Notes: a model not told the origin generated them from the letters alone. A stretch of 64,000 nt of DNA from Trichobilharzia regenti (GCA_944472135.2 OX235263.1:1409517-1473516); one strand, 5' to 3'. Shown: positions 1 to 11,279, numbered from the stretch's first letter. Numbers and translations: made by a program.

Positions 1-1180
1 GATCCATAGACAGAGAGATGGCATTGCCATGGGATCACCACTGGGTCCTTTGTTGGCTGATTGTTTTATGGCAAAGCTGGAAAATTCTCAACTGTCAAAC
101 CATTGGTCATTTCAACATTTATAAAAGATACGTAGACGACACTTTCGACATCTGCGATAATAACTTCATTCTTGATGATGTCTTGTTTGCTTTCAACAAC
201 TGCCATCCTTCTTTACAATTCCCCATTGAAAAGCAAGCTTAAATAAGTATTCCATTTCTTGATGTGTGCCTTAGCAGACGTAATGATGAATCTCTCAAAA
301 GATTTATTCACCAGAAACGTACATGGAAGGGAAAACTAACTAATTTTTACAGTTGGGTGCCTATTTCCAGGAAAAGGAACTTCATTTATTCACTCTGCTT
401 TAGGATTAGGAAAATTTGTAATTTTGATTGCGTTGACTCTGAACTTGACTTCTTAAAAGCCATGCTTGTAGGAAACGGTTACCTTAACCGATTTATTGAC
501 AGCAACATGAAAGATAAGCAGTCTAAACTGGTCACCAATTCAGTTTCAAAGAAAACCTTATTCATGAACTTGGAATTCAAAGGTGATCAAGCTTCAGATA
601 TGCTCAAAAATCGTTTCTCTAAATCAGTCAGTAAGACGTTCCCTGCAGCTAAATTACATATGACGTTCACGAGCCACAAATTGTTCTCTACCTGTGTAAG
701 ATATTAGCTCCCCCGTCTGACCACCTCCATGTACATCTACCAGTTCACCTACTCTTGTGGATCAAGGTACATTGGCCGTAGTCAGAGAAGGCTGTAAAGA
801 CAGCTGAGGCCTTGGCAATTCATGACTTTAAGCCAGACGTGTGTGTACAAAAGAAGTATGCACAATTCCTACTTCTACCTTGGCCGTAGAGGGATAGACA
901 TCTATTTATTTTGTTTATTTAGATATTCCATGTACTTCTGCCTTATTACTTCGATTATTCTTATTATTATTATTATCATCACTATTCTCACTCATAATCT
1001 TTTCCACTTGACCCCTTGTCATTTTAAACCCAAAATAATTCATTTGTATACTTTTTATTTTTACAGTATTAAATTCTATCTTATCAAATTTCACACCATG
1101 TTATGTAACATTTTATATTCGTATACAAATCTTATAATTATGTACACCTTTCCCAAATCTATACACCTCATGTATTATTC
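1..1180 (+). mobile_element. PLE-B Penelope-like element, 5'-cut by window edge, decayed
   Basis: The copy enters from the left edge in mid-RT. Positions 2-100 read RDGIAMGSPLGPLLADCF, the RT motif before the catalytic box. The frame then shifts, and YVDDTF, the catalytic box, follows at about 127-145. The RT C-terminal part lies at 264-707. A GIY-YIG start (YQFTYSCGSRYIGRS) is at about 738-783. About 100 residues are missing before the C-terminal tail (KTAEALAIHDF...LLLPWP, stop 887-889), so the endonuclease is internally deleted. A stop after 240 and the frameshifts make it non-coding. The AT-rich stretch 890-1180 is probably its 3' untranslated region. In PLEs the RT copies RNA and the GIY-YIG domain nicks the target. 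Confidence 0.8.
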
Positions 1181-1185
1181 TACGA

Positions 1186-1815
1186 TGCAGCCTCCTTCAC
1201 CTACCTGGGAAGCATCGTCTCAACTACAGGCGGAACTTACGAGGATATCAAAGCCAGAATCGGGAAAGCCAGACAAGCTTTCACTACTCTCAAGTCCGTG
1301 TGGATGTCAACAGCACTCGCCATCAAAAATAGGATCCGGATTTTCGACTCCAATGTGAAGCCAGTCAGTGCTACTATACGGATCAGAGACTTGGCGAGTC
1401 ATAAAGAGCGCCTCAAACAAACTTCAAACAGTCATCAACAGTTGTCTTCGCTCAATACTGAAGATCAGATGGCCAGCCATAAATGATCAGAAACAGGGAT
1501 CTCTGAGAGTGAACTAATCAGGAGCCGATAGTGAAACAAATAGGCAAGTAGAAACGGAGATGGATTGGCCATATTCTGAGGAAACCATCAAGTGACATCA
1601 CTAGACAAGCCATTACTCGAGTGGAACCCGACTGAATGGGAAACGGCGAGTTGGTCGTCCAAGGGTGACTTGGAGGAGGTCATGTGAGGAGCAGATGAAA
1701 GCATGTGGACAGACCTGGAGCGGGGTGAAAAAGTTGTCAGAAAACAGAAGGCAATGTAGGTGCGCAGCTGAAGCCCTATGTTCCTCTAGGAACTAACGGA
1801 TACAATAATAAATTT
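1186..1815 (+). mobile_element. RTE-2 LINE, 5'-truncated 3' fragment
   Basis: It begins in the region after the RT with FTYLGSIVSTTGG, then IKARIGKARQAF and LKSVWMS, conserved in all RTE-2 copies here. The 3' end has the family ending: 'cagctgaagccctatgttcc', a diverged 'ctaggaac', then an A/T-rich tail with 'aataat'. No catalytic RT motif remains, and stops interrupt the frame. It is a dead-on-arrival insertion downstream of the PLE-B copy. Confidence 0.8.
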
Positions 1816-2099
1816 AATAATCGAAACGAAAAATTTGGTAGAACCAAAATATGATTAAGGATTACCATACTTTACCATAGAAGGATTAAGAACATGAAAG
1901 TTGGACGGGTTGAACGAACTATTTTTCTGCACACAGATATCTGGCTTTTCTGTTTTGATATACAAAGCTTCAGCAATACAGATATCTATATATCCATACT
2001 CCGACAAATAATAAGACCTCGAGTCATCTTACCCCATCAGCGTAAATGTATCACATGTCTCAAGTCTTCTTAGGCGAGCACTCTCTTTGGTGTTAACGA

Positions 2100-2845
2100 A
2101 TGAGAAAGAAAAGTAAGAAGAAATATCAAACACAACCAAGACTCTCAAGCAAAATAACTACCCAAGGAACTTCATCAACAACATCAACACTGACATTAAG
2201 TATGGCCAAAAACGTATTCCGAAAACATGGACCTCAACATTTGTCATTCCATATAGAGCAGAAACGTCAGAAGATATCAGAAGAGTACTCACTCAGATCG
2301 ATATCAGAGTTTTCTTCAAAATATCAGACACGCACACTACAAAGTAACCTTGTTCATATGAAAGACCAAATCCCTGAAGATTCTCTATCCAATTGTGTCA
2401 ATAAAATGAAATGCCTCGGATATGATGCGATATACATCGGACAAACATCGCCAGATAGGAATCGAAATTAGAAGAAATAAACACCGTAGAAGAGCATCTG
2501 TTCAAACACTGAGAAATTCCGTTGAACTAGAAAAGTTTGAAAATTCATCAGCAAGCTATAGGTGTACAGGCTACAGAATCAGATCACAAAATTAATTTCC
2601 ACAGTATTGAGAAAATCCAGGAAAATTTCAGAAATCACAAAGACCGTCTCACATCAATCAGAAGCACTTCATATCATGCAGAATCCGAATTGTCTAAAAA
2701 ATAGAAATGATGGACTAAAACAGAATTTGACCTGGTTAAAACTTACGTTAAAACAAACTCCTCCACGAAATGATAAAATCAACACGAATATGATCAGCAG
2801 TTTTGTTATGTTAACAAATTCTGCGTTTATAATTTTACACACTTA
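2100..2845 (+). mobile_element. PLE fragment with GIY-YIG endonuclease region
   Basis: Around 2380-2460 the sequence reads CVNKMKCLGYDAIYIGQTS, the GIY-YIG core preceded by two cysteines as in animal PLEs. The frame shifts at about 2455 and continues as QIGIEIRRNKHRRRA, matching the basic helix after the core. Farther on, about 2575-2690, another frame reads SDHKINFHSIEKI and then RSTSYHAESEL, like the conserved PLE region after the endonuclease. The RT is missing. The 280 bases before it (1816-2095) hold nothing I recognise. Confidence 0.65.
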
Positions 2846-3149
2846 TTAAATCCAACAATCTACACCTGGTTTTGTTACCTAGCCAGTTTGACAGCGAAAA
2901 ATGACCTCATACTGAGGAACAATGGTTACGTTGTTTTGTAAATTATGGTTTAATAATACTTTGATGAGTTCATTACCATTAAATAGCAAAATGTCAGTAA
3001 AAACGACAATATCCTTTTTGTTTTTCAGTCATTGGGAGATGCAAAACACCTTTATTATAATTAACAAAAATTCAACCAAATTTATAGAAAATACACATCA
3101 GAATATTCGATAAAAAGCGTAAGAAGTTCAGCAAAACAAGTTTCAAGAC
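2846..3149. other. unassigned AT-rich interval
   Basis: No RT, endonuclease, SINE promoter box or repeat register seen. It may be the 3' flank of the preceding PLE. Confidence 0.4.
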
Positions 3150-3905
3150 TTGTTTTTTCGGTGTGGTTGTGTTGTCTAGGTTGAATAGTTAATTTGCGAA
3201 GCTTTCATCAGCCTACTAGGCTATAATATCTTCAGCGAGTACTTCAATTCGAATTGAAGTGAGCTTTTAGATTTCTCCATGAATTTATGAGTCATCTCTC
3301 CTGGTAGATGACCTTCAACGACGTGATTGGTTATTTTTGTGTGTACTAACTGGATGCATTACTGTAGTAAAGTGCTGAGAATTCCATTCTGTATTACAAG
3401 TACTGTTTTGGAATAAAGCAAATTATTATTTTTTAGGCTGCTTGTATTGGTGACTTGAACTTTCACACTTTGTGTGTCAGATTTCCTTCTTATCGGTTGG
3501 TAAATTTTGTCTATGTCCATCTGTCTGTTGATTGACTATTCACTGGAATAACAGGCAGCCTTCTAAAAATTCTCTAGTATTCTTATTGTTTCCTGTCTCT
3601 AATATTTGAACATTGTCCTAGTCGAATTGATGTCCGTGGTTGTCTGTATGTAGTGATATGAGGCAGTGGATATCATGTTTTTTGACGGCTAACTTATGTT
3701 CGTGGATACGAAGACGAAGGGACGTCCACTTTGACCAATGTAGTGTTTTTCGCAGTTGTTACAATTTGTTTTGTAGATGATGTTGGTTTTATCTTTCTTC
3801 GGTTTTGAGTCTTTTGGTTGACGCATGGCTTACTGGCTGAGTGAAGTGGTTTTTTCGGTTTGTGTGAGACGTCAATTCCTAAAAGTTAGAAGATTCTTGC
3901 GTTGA
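3150..3905 (-). mobile_element. PLE-A 3' part, minus arm of a local inverted pair
   Basis: On the minus strand, about 3820-3690 reads IYKTNCNNCEKHYIGQSGR, the PLE-A GIY-YIG core. The C-terminal region (DIDKIYQPIRRKS) and the family 3' end, with an ATTCGAATT-type hairpin near 3250 and 'gatgaaagctt' near 3205, follow. It faces a plus-strand partner at 3935-4475; the ends are near mirror images (3245-3282 pairs with 4349-4386). Several frameshifts; not coding. Confidence 0.8.
3346..3436 (+). mobile_element. CR1-like LINE 3' tip nested in PLE-A
   Basis: About 90 bases, 'actaactggatgcattac' through 'ggaataaagcaaattatt', interrupt the minus-strand PLE-A copy. The inverted partner lacks them: its conserved hinge near 4270-4310 runs through uninterrupted. 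The same 3' tip occurs near 8020-8110, 12100-12185 and 52200-52302. Confidence 0.75.
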
Positions 3906-3934
3906 TTTCTGCGATATCCTTTATTCATGGTAGG

Positions 3935-4475
3935 GAAGGTGCAAAGAAAATCTCCCTTCGTCTTCATATCCATAATAATAAACTAGTCATCAAAAGACAT
4001 GATATATACTCCATCACTCATATCACTACATACGGACAACCACGGACATCAGTTCGACTGAGACAACCAGCGTTCATATATTTGAGAGACGAAACACTAA
4101 GAATGCTGGGGAATATTTAGCAGGCTGCCTGATATTCTAGGGATTCGTCAGTCAATAGACACATCGAGATAGACAAAATTTACCAACCAATAAGAAGGAA
4201 ATCTCACACACAGGGTCGAATTTCAATTCAAGGAAACAATCAACACCAACACCAATACAAGTAGTTGCCTAGAGGGTGTGAAAACACACAAAAACAACCA
4301 ATCACGTCGTTGTAGTTCATCCACCAGGAGAGATGACTAATAAATTCGTGGAGAAATCTAAAAGCTCACTTCAATTTGAATTGAAGTATACGTCGTAGAT
4401 GTTGCCTAGTAGGGGGATGAGAGCTTCGGAAGTGAACTATCCAGCTCAGAGAAGACAACCACACACAAATCATTC
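3935..4475 (+). mobile_element. PLE-A 3' part, plus arm of the inverted pair
   Basis: Starts inside the endonuclease (SLRLHIHNNKLVIKRHDIYS) and runs to the family 3' end near 4475 ('ccagctcagagaagacaacc'). The frame from about 3902 to 4120 is open but is a remnant of the GIY-YIG C-terminal part. The junction with the minus copy at about 3905-3935 has almost no spacer, so the two form a fold-back of about 1.3 kb. Confidence 0.75.
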
Positions 4476-5231
4476 ATCTTAGCTACAAACCTTCTCTATC
4501 ATACCTAACTGTTTTCTCAGTAGCAATCTTGGTGAGCGTAACTATAGATTCGGTAGCGAAACTCAATATTGAATGAAACCAAATCACTCAATCAATACTC
4601 AAGCAGTATATTACAGTGTTATCAAGAATAATAAATTATCACAGTATACAGTTACTTGACGGTAAAGTTGGTTCCACGGGTCATAAATTTTTGGTACAAA
4701 GTCCAAAGATTCATGTGTTGTGTATTTCAATGATTACTCACCACTACAGAAGTTCAAAACTGGTTGCTTAGTCTACTTTGCAGTGAGGATGTAAGTTTCC
4801 TTTCGCTTCTCAAAAGATACAACCAGTAGTTCTGATGGTAACCAGGCAGCTACAGAGAAGATGAATCCAATGGGACAGCAAACATGTGTATATATTGTAC
4901 TTCAGGCTAGTGAAAGGTGTATTTTCAGAAACTTGTACGGATAAGATAAAGAAGGATTGTTTCGAATAAAGGATATACATAATGTTCTGCGAGAAAGGGA
5001 TGTCAGTTTTCACATGGAAAAACCTTAAAATTATCCTGGTACCTAAATCATCTTCTGGTGTGAATGTTAATTTTAGACATATCGGCGAAGTTCAACTATA
5101 GCGTCACAGTGTCCTTGAACTCAAGCTAGTCGTTGGCTAACGGCATCTGTGATTATCACAGCTGAAATATCAAGGCTATTCACCAACTTAGAAGGAAATT
5201 TCACCCAGATCACGTTTTTAAGTACTAGCTC
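4476..5231. other. unassigned interval
   Basis: No recognisable coding motif, SINE box or repeat. The short minus-strand frame at 4810-5013 has no family features and I do not call it a gene. Confidence 0.4.
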
Positions 5232-5417
5232 CTTAGGGTTAGGATTAGAGTTAAGGTAAGTATTGGGTTTATGGTTAGGATCAGGGTTATAATTACCATT
5301 ATGGTTAGAATTACTGTTTGAATAAGGGTTATGATAAGGGTTAGGATTAAGGTTAGGTTTAGTGTTAGGGTCAGGATTAATCTTATGGTTACGATTAGGG
5401 ATAGATTTACAGTTAAT
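5232..5417 (+). repeat. degenerate interstitial telomere-type (TTAGGG-like) tract
   Basis: 186 bases divide into 31 consecutive hexamers related to GTTAGG. Exact or one-off units (gttagg, attagg, gttaag, gttatg, attaga) follow one another with no insertion or deletion breaking the 6-base register. TTAGGG is the usual metazoan and trematode telomere unit. The tract has many substitutions, so it is not a functional telomere. The hydrophobic minus-strand frame across it is a by-product of the repeat. Confidence 0.85.
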
Positions 5418-5860
5418 GTCATTTATTTTAATTTTTTATTATCCAACTTTTCCTGATAAGCACTCATCTATCCTCGTGCTGGAAACGATAATAATTCAAC
5501 GGAGGGCTTTTCTGGAAGATTGCAAGCAGGATGAGAGAGACAAATGATTCACAAAAAACAGTTTATCTGTAATCATCTCGGTGAATTCATGTAAGGAAAC
5601 CAGTCTAACTTAGCAAGTGATACTACTCGTTACAACTAGGACGTATTTTTAAGCCCTGCCAGAGAAAGATAACCTGTTTAATGCGTTTTCAAGCATTTTC
5701 TCGCCAATTAACATCATTTTTTGAGCAAATATTCCTCATTTTTATGATTGGTGGTAGAAGGTCACTCATGCGTTCACACTTCTGGGACGCTGTTGTTGAA
5801 CTTTGCTGACTTATCATCATTACTTCTCCTTTCTTGAAATTAATAGAGGAATGACTTTTA
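5418..5860. other. unassigned interval
   Basis: AT-rich, no coding motif or repeat register noticed; it separates the telomere-like tract from the CR1-like LINE. Confidence 0.35.
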
Positions 5861-5864
5861 ATCA

Positions 5865-6972
5865 ATCTTGAACCTTCCTTGAAAAGTTTTGATCCCCTTG
5901 AACAGTCTGCATTTAAACATGGAAGATATGCTTTAGAGGTTGCTGCTGTCTTATTTGAAAATATTGATTCTTGTCAAGGAAAAGGAACCAAATATGTCCT
6001 ATGTACACTCCTTGACTATACATCCACTTCTAACTCTCAACCCAGATGACTTTTGCTGAATAAGCTCTCCTTCACAGACACTCCGATTATTGAACTGTTA
6101 ACTGGTTGCATTCTTATTTCTCCAACGGAAAGCAGTATAGTATAGTGTAGTATATGTAGAGGCAGATCTTCCTCTGTCTTGCCTGCTTACTGAAGCTGGA
6201 GTCCCTCAACGTGCCGTTCTCTCCCATCTCCTTTTTCCCTTCTTCATTTGGATGAAATCAAACTCATTAAATGCACTGGTGATTTGGCTGTCTCATTTTC
6301 AGTAACGTTCCGAAATGACTGTTCCAAACTTAGTAGCTTTTTGTAAAACCTTAACCTTTAGTCCAGGCTACATGGCCTTTCCTGATATCTGTCTAAATGT
6401 CACGAACTGGTCCGTCCATAGGATGCTTGTAGTGTAGCGTAGAGGGCACTGAAATAGAAGCTAAGTGTAGCAGTACATACCTTGGAATAGCTCTATCCTC
6501 TGACCTTGTTTGGTCATCCCATTTCGTGTCGGTTTCTAAGACAATGTCCTGTCTAATCTGTTACATTGAGAAGTTAAGACAATCACGTAGGTTTCACGCA
6601 ACCTCAACTTTTACAATTTGTTAACTCCTGCATCTTACGTATTATACTTTAAAGCTCTGCCTTACTCTTTCCTTGGCTACTCAAAAACGATTTTGTCATA
6701 TCGTGAAAGGTATTAAATGTTGCCAGTAGATCAAGTGATGCATTAAATCGTTACTATTGTTGTCGACAGACTCCTGAACTCATATAAGAAGTTGTCCAAA
6801 TTCATGTCGTCTGACTCTCAACACCCTTTATATTCACAACTTGCCTATCACAGTTTTCATCACGCTGGACAAGAGGTCACTTTAAAGGATTATATACTCG
6901 TATAAAGGCTTAACGACACCCAATTAAACCCGCGTTGTATGTGACAGAGTTAGTGTTAAGGGTGAAACCTGT
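5865..6972 (+). mobile_element. decayed CR1/SR1-like LINE reverse transcriptase
   Basis: Near 5905-6050 a frame reads EQSAFKHGRYALEVAAVLF and then LLDYTSTSN, resembling the RT finger/palm motifs (QFGFR.. and D.SKAFD). Around 6190-6240 LTEAGVPQRAVLSHLLF matches the G(V)PQGSVLSPLLF motif with a broken glycine. Later parts (HPLYSQLAYHSFHHAGQ) match the C-terminal region of the copy at 11280-12185. There are many stops. A pair of hammerhead retroposons interrupts the 3' end at 6986; the 3' untranslated part resumes at 7865. The assignment to CR1 rather than another LINE clade is tentative. Confidence 0.6.
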
Positions 6973-6985
6973 AACTTACTATGTA

Positions 6986-7215
6986 TTTTCTATAGTTTGG
7001 TTTGTAAGGGTTAGTTTTGTTTTTACGAGTTGATCACGTATTGATTTCTAGTTAGAGAACCATTGAGAACCAACCTGGGAGTATTGGACAACAGTTTCAT
7101 CCTAGTTTGTGAATCATCGTCAGTACGCAGATATTACCGAGGTTCGAATCCACGGGCTTCCGGTTACAAGGTAAGCTCGTATACCATTCAGCCACCGACA
7201 TCCAACCCGATTTAA
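6986..7215 (-). mobile_element. hammerhead retroposon, minus copy of an inverted pair
   Basis: On the minus strand: a tRNA-like A box (tggctgaatgg), a B box (ggattcgaacc), a decayed hammerhead region (cgatgattcac...ggatgaaac), then the family tail 'ctctaact...gatcaactcgtaaaaac'. It encodes no protein. It pairs tail-outward with the copy at 7383-7558. A 13-base direct repeat, aacttactatgta, flanks the pair (6973-6985 and 7559-7571). Confidence 0.75.
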
Positions 7216-7382
7216 TGGCTAGATCATGCATGAATTCCAACTTCTCCCAATTCGTGATTTAGCGCGACCCTATCCATTGTCGTAGGTGGGACATCCATCT
7301 TCACACGTGACTGGTCACGATTTTTCACTGGAACTGCAGGAAACGCCATCCAGTAGCAAGTCACTAGTGAGCGTTAGAATCA

Positions 7383-7558
7383 GGTCCCAGTGGCTGAGTG
7401 AAATATGAATTTGCCTTGTAACCGGAAGGTCCAGGGTTCAAAATTTAGTGGGTGCTTCCTGGCGATGATTCCCAAACTAGGCTGAAGAAACAACTGTCCA
7501 GTACTCCCTGGTTTTCAACGGGTCTCTAACTGATATCGACTAGTGATCTACTCGTAAA
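7383..7558 (+). mobile_element. hammerhead retroposon, plus copy of the inverted pair
   Basis: tRNA-like head (gtcccagtggctgag; weak B box 'ccagggttcaaaat'), decayed hammerhead (cgatgattccc...aggctgaagaaac) and the family tail (ctaactgatatc...gatctactcgtaaaaac). The stretch 7216-7382 is diverged 'body' sequence of the same family. Confidence 0.75.
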
Positions 7559-7662
7559 AACTTACTATGTAGTTAGATAAGTAATTATCTCTTTTATCTT
7601 CCAATATTTTTGAGTTTCCCGCAATTAAATAATTAATATGACCCGTTGCACAAGAGGTGACC

Positions 7663-7850
7663 AGCTCTCGTGGCCTAAGTGGTCTAGTGGATAACGCTCT
7701 GGCTGGTGTTTGAAACTATGGGAATTGGGTTTCAGCCTCGGGGGGAACAGCAATACTTACGGGGGGATGTAGACGATGAGTCCCAAATAGAACGAAATGT
7801 GCATTATCCTGGATTCCACACTGCTGGTCAACATCCACCAATTAAATTTC
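7663..7850 (+). mobile_element. Sm-alpha-like SINE with decayed hammerhead
   Basis: The tRNA-like head reads 'tggcctaagtggtctagtgg' (A box) with a weak B box 'gggtttcagcctc'. Downstream, 7767-7795 reads 'acgatgagtcccaaatag' then 'aacgaaatg', the hammerhead layout of the known schistosome Sm-alpha family, but C3 and U4 of the core are changed and stem II is mismatched (GUCC against GAAC). It sits inside the CR1-like 3' region. Confidence 0.75.
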
Positions 7851-7864
7851 TAATTTAAGGTGAC

Positions 7865-8110
7865 ATTATTTCGATTATTCTTTTACAGTATTAATTATTA
7901 ATATTGTTATTATCCTTTATACTTTTTGTACGTTTTTGAATTCGCTGTTCCTATTCATGCCTAAATAGTTGTTATCATTAATGTTTGATTATCTTTACCA
8001 TCTAACTACCCATAGTTGTTCAGTAAATTAGATGCAATATTGTATGAAATGCTGAGAAGTCTCCATGCTTTATAATAATTAATGTTTTGGAATAAAACAA
8101 ACCAGTATTA
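7865..8110 (+). mobile_element. CR1-like LINE 3' untranslated end
   Basis: Ends 'gttttggaataaaacaaacc', the diverged family tip. Taken with 5865-6972 it is the same element, split by the SINE insertions at 6986-7850. The palindrome begins about 40 bases downstream. Confidence 0.65.
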
Positions 8111-8154
8111 AATAAACTATAATAATATTGCAATGGTTTACATACAGTGAGAAG

Positions 8155-8890
8155 TTTTGCAATTCATACTGTTCTCTGAGCTGGTCGATTTAGTTGCGGA
8201 GCTTTCATCGTCTTTCTGGACGACATATTCAGCGCAGTATTTAGGATAAAGTGAAATGATTAAAATTTCTTCATGAGTGATATAATTAGGTCTTCCGGTA
8301 ACCATCTTTACATATATATTAACCGTTTTCTATTGACTTGGATTTTAAACTTTCTGGTCATCTGATTTACTTTTTATTAGTTGGTATATTTGGTCTATAT
8401 TAACGTGTTTACTAATTGCATTTTCGTTTGAGTACCAGGCTTCTAGGAATATATGCAGTGATATGAAAAAGGAATATATATCATGTCTTTTCACGGCTGA
8501 TTTGTGTTCCTCGATTCTTATTCGAAGAGGACGCACACTTTGGCTGATGTAACGCTTGTTACAGTTCATACAATTTATTTTGTAAATGGTGTTAATTTTA
8601 ACTCCTTTTTCTGTTGGATCTTTTGGTTTGCATAAGATCGAATTAGGTGATTCGACTGGTTTGTGTGCTACATCTATATGAAACGGTTTCATTATTCTAG
8701 CCGTTACTTCAGAGATATTTCTGATGTATTGTAGGATGAATTTCTTTTTTGTTCTTAGGTGATGGTTCTTTGTTGGTATTTTGATTCGACTTTGAACTCT
8801 TTTCGATGAAATTTTTTGGATAACCATTCTTCTTTAAGACCGACTGTAAGTATTTTTCTTCCAATCTTTTCAACTCTGGTGTGCTACAGT
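8155..8890 (-). mobile_element. PLE-A-like 3' part (distal copy of a head-to-tail pair)
   Basis: An open minus frame of 160 codons (8827 to 8345) carries the GIY-YIG region: IYKINCMNCNKRYISQSVRP, then RIRIEEHKSAVKRHD. In the core, GQS is changed to SQS. It ends in the family tail with 'cagctcagagaac' (minus strand) near 8160. The right-arm partner has GQSG in place but a frameshift just after (RPFE then stop), so neither copy codes for a full endonuclease. Confidence 0.85.
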
Positions 8891-9990
8891 GTGTTTGAAC
8901 TCTCTTGTGAACAATGTCTGCATACAGTTTCTTTTGTGAGTAATTGGACTGTTGCTATTACTTCAATGATAAGTTTTGTTATTGGCAATATTTCGAGCAA
9001 AATCACTGCTGAGTTACCCTTGTTACATGTATCCATTGTGACTCTAATATGATTAGAGTTTAAGTTATGTCTCTCTTTCCAATTCTTCATATTAATTTTT
9101 AGAATACAAACATTTCGCCAGTCGATATTGTGGTTTTGTCGCATCCATGTGCAGCTATAGATGATTTTTTATTTCTAAATTCTTGTAAGTTTGTGTTCCA
9201 GTTGGGTTGAGCTTTAGTTAAGCGTTTATGTTCACTCACTCTTATTTTCAGTGATCTGGACGTTTAGCCCAGATATATAGTCGAACACTCAGCACAAGAT
9301 ATTTTATAAATCACATTGTTTATATCCATCATTTTTATGGGATCTTTCAGTTGTTTTAGTTTGTTTTTAATATTTAATTAGGTTTGTCTGTTTGAACGTT
9401 GTGCAAATGCCGATATTTTTGAGGTTTCTTTGAATTGCCTTTGATGTACCATTTTCATATGATATTGTGACTATTTGTTTGGATTCTTCCGTCTTGTCAT
9501 TCTTCAATGTTACCCTTTTTTTCTCTTTTTTATATTATCTTTGATAAATTCTTTTGGGTAGTTGTTGTCGAGTAACATTTTGAATAGGAGGTTTATTTTT
9601 TTACGCTGGTCCTCTGGTGTTGTTTTAAGTCTGCGTATTCTATCTACAATACTTTGTATCAATCCTCGTTTTCGTATGAGTGGATGAGCTGAGTGATGGA
9701 TAATCAAGGAATCTTTCAGAGTGTGTAGTTTTTCTAATGTAGCGTCGTTTTTATGCTACCATCTGTTACTCTGTGTATTTCACAATTTAACATAGGCATT
9801 TCCACAATTTCATTGTCTATTTTACATAGTGAATTTTATTGAGTCTACATGAATGTTTATGTGTGTGTGTGTGTGAGAAGAATTTCTCAACATCGTTGTG
9901 TTCTTCTCATCATTACAAACGTATCGTCTACATATATCTCCAACAACATTTTATTGATGACCTGAATGGTCTGAGTGCATTCTTACCCCA
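8891..9990 (-). mobile_element. PLE copy with RT end and GIY-YIG, head-to-tail with the previous
   Basis: Minus strand: EIYVDD, the RT catalytic box, at about 9945-9925; a (CA)n run within the frame; RT C-terminal part with HHSAHPLIRKRGLIQSIVDR (9700-9510); a second GIY-YIG region near 9340-9250 (VIYKISCAECSTIYLG); and WRNVCILKINMKNWKERHN at 9120-9070. Frameshifted. Its 3' end abuts the RT C-terminal remnant of the next PLE, the tandem arrangement typical of PLEs. Confidence 0.8.
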
Positions 9991-11279
9991 CAAACTAGTC
10001 TTATTAATATTGTTATTAGTATTATTTTAGTGAGAACTGCGCATAATCGTCTTTCCACTGTGAGTACTCTGCAGTCACATTCTTTATTAATGAGCATGAG
10101 TTATCCCGGAACTTAACCCTAAGTTCCTAGTATTTGCGAACACGCTCCGAATCGATAACTACTACGATTGATTATCGAATTTAACTCCAAAACACCAGTA
10201 TTTGTAGTAACTTATATTGTTCAGCATTTGAAATCGAATAAATGATACAGACGTCTATAAACAAATGTTTTGCAAATAATGTACTTAACTTTTATTCGTA
10301 TTTTTTCGTCTTCATCCTCCAACTTGTACACGATTGAACCATTCACTCCTTTGAGTTGCCCGCCAATGGCGACCAAGGCCAATGAATAAACGTTCAATGT
10401 TCACGTTCATTTACAATAGTTGACTGAAGTATTTGTTAGTTCTTATCAGAGATGAAGATCAAACATTACTGAAAGCAAGAGCAAAAAAAAACTGAAGTAT
10501 TTTTGGCTAAGATACATAATGCCTTTTTTGGGTTTAAAATAAAAGCCTGATCAAGATATGATATTCTGTAACTAAAACTGAATAGGAAATCATAAAAAAA
10601 AGAAAACGGTTGAAAAACCATAAAAAAAAGTAGACAGTGGCAGAAAGGAATTTCTTCTCAACACATCGTTCAAGCTTCTGTGTGCGCAAACAGAGAGAGA
10701 CAGAGAGAACGTTTCCAATACATAGAAGTCGGAAGCATCCTGCCTTCTTCTATAGGCAATACCTTAGGAGTATCAATTAATTTTATCAAACAAAGAAATT
10801 AATGGAAATCTGCCTTGACTTGATATTATCAGTTTTGTGGAGAAGGAACATTTTCAAAATTGTATGATAAAAATTTGAAATTACAACGGTTTCATGTTAC
10901 AGATTTTGGTGAATAGTTATCATAATGCCTGCTTCAAATCATTCTCACTTCCTTAGGAATCAATAAACGGTAGATCGTGTTTGCCTATTAACGGTTACAT
11001 GTTGATATTGTAGAAACAAGAAATTTAGAATAAAAGAGTTCTAAAGGTTTTCGAGGAAACATTCTAATAATTGACTGCCATTGACTATCCTTAATGACTC
11101 CCTTATATTGAATTGAAATGAGGATATGGATATTCATTTATTAAAGTTGAATTTAACGAGAAATCATGTTGTATTCTACAAATTAAGAGTTTGGGTTTAA
11201 GTCTACATATCTTGTGATGATGAATCGTTTTTTCATAAGATCGTTTCCATTTTTCAGTTCGAATAATGAAAGAACGGAC
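9991..11279. other. unassigned interval in left arm
   Basis: AT-rich with poly-A patches (10480-10640) and a GA-rich patch (10690-10705). No coding motif, SINE box or terminal repeat found. It is present in both arms (partner 36816-38090), so it is part of the duplicated unit. Confidence 0.5.

Noticed and set aside
3190..3215. CUGAUGAAAGC motif on the minus strand at the PLE-A end as a hammerhead
   Set aside because: No stem II followed by GAAA and no cleavage triplet in the expected place.
5225..5422. 65-codon hydrophobic minus-strand frame
   Set aside because: It is a translation of the telomere-like hexamer tract; alternating L/T/I residues come from the repeat.
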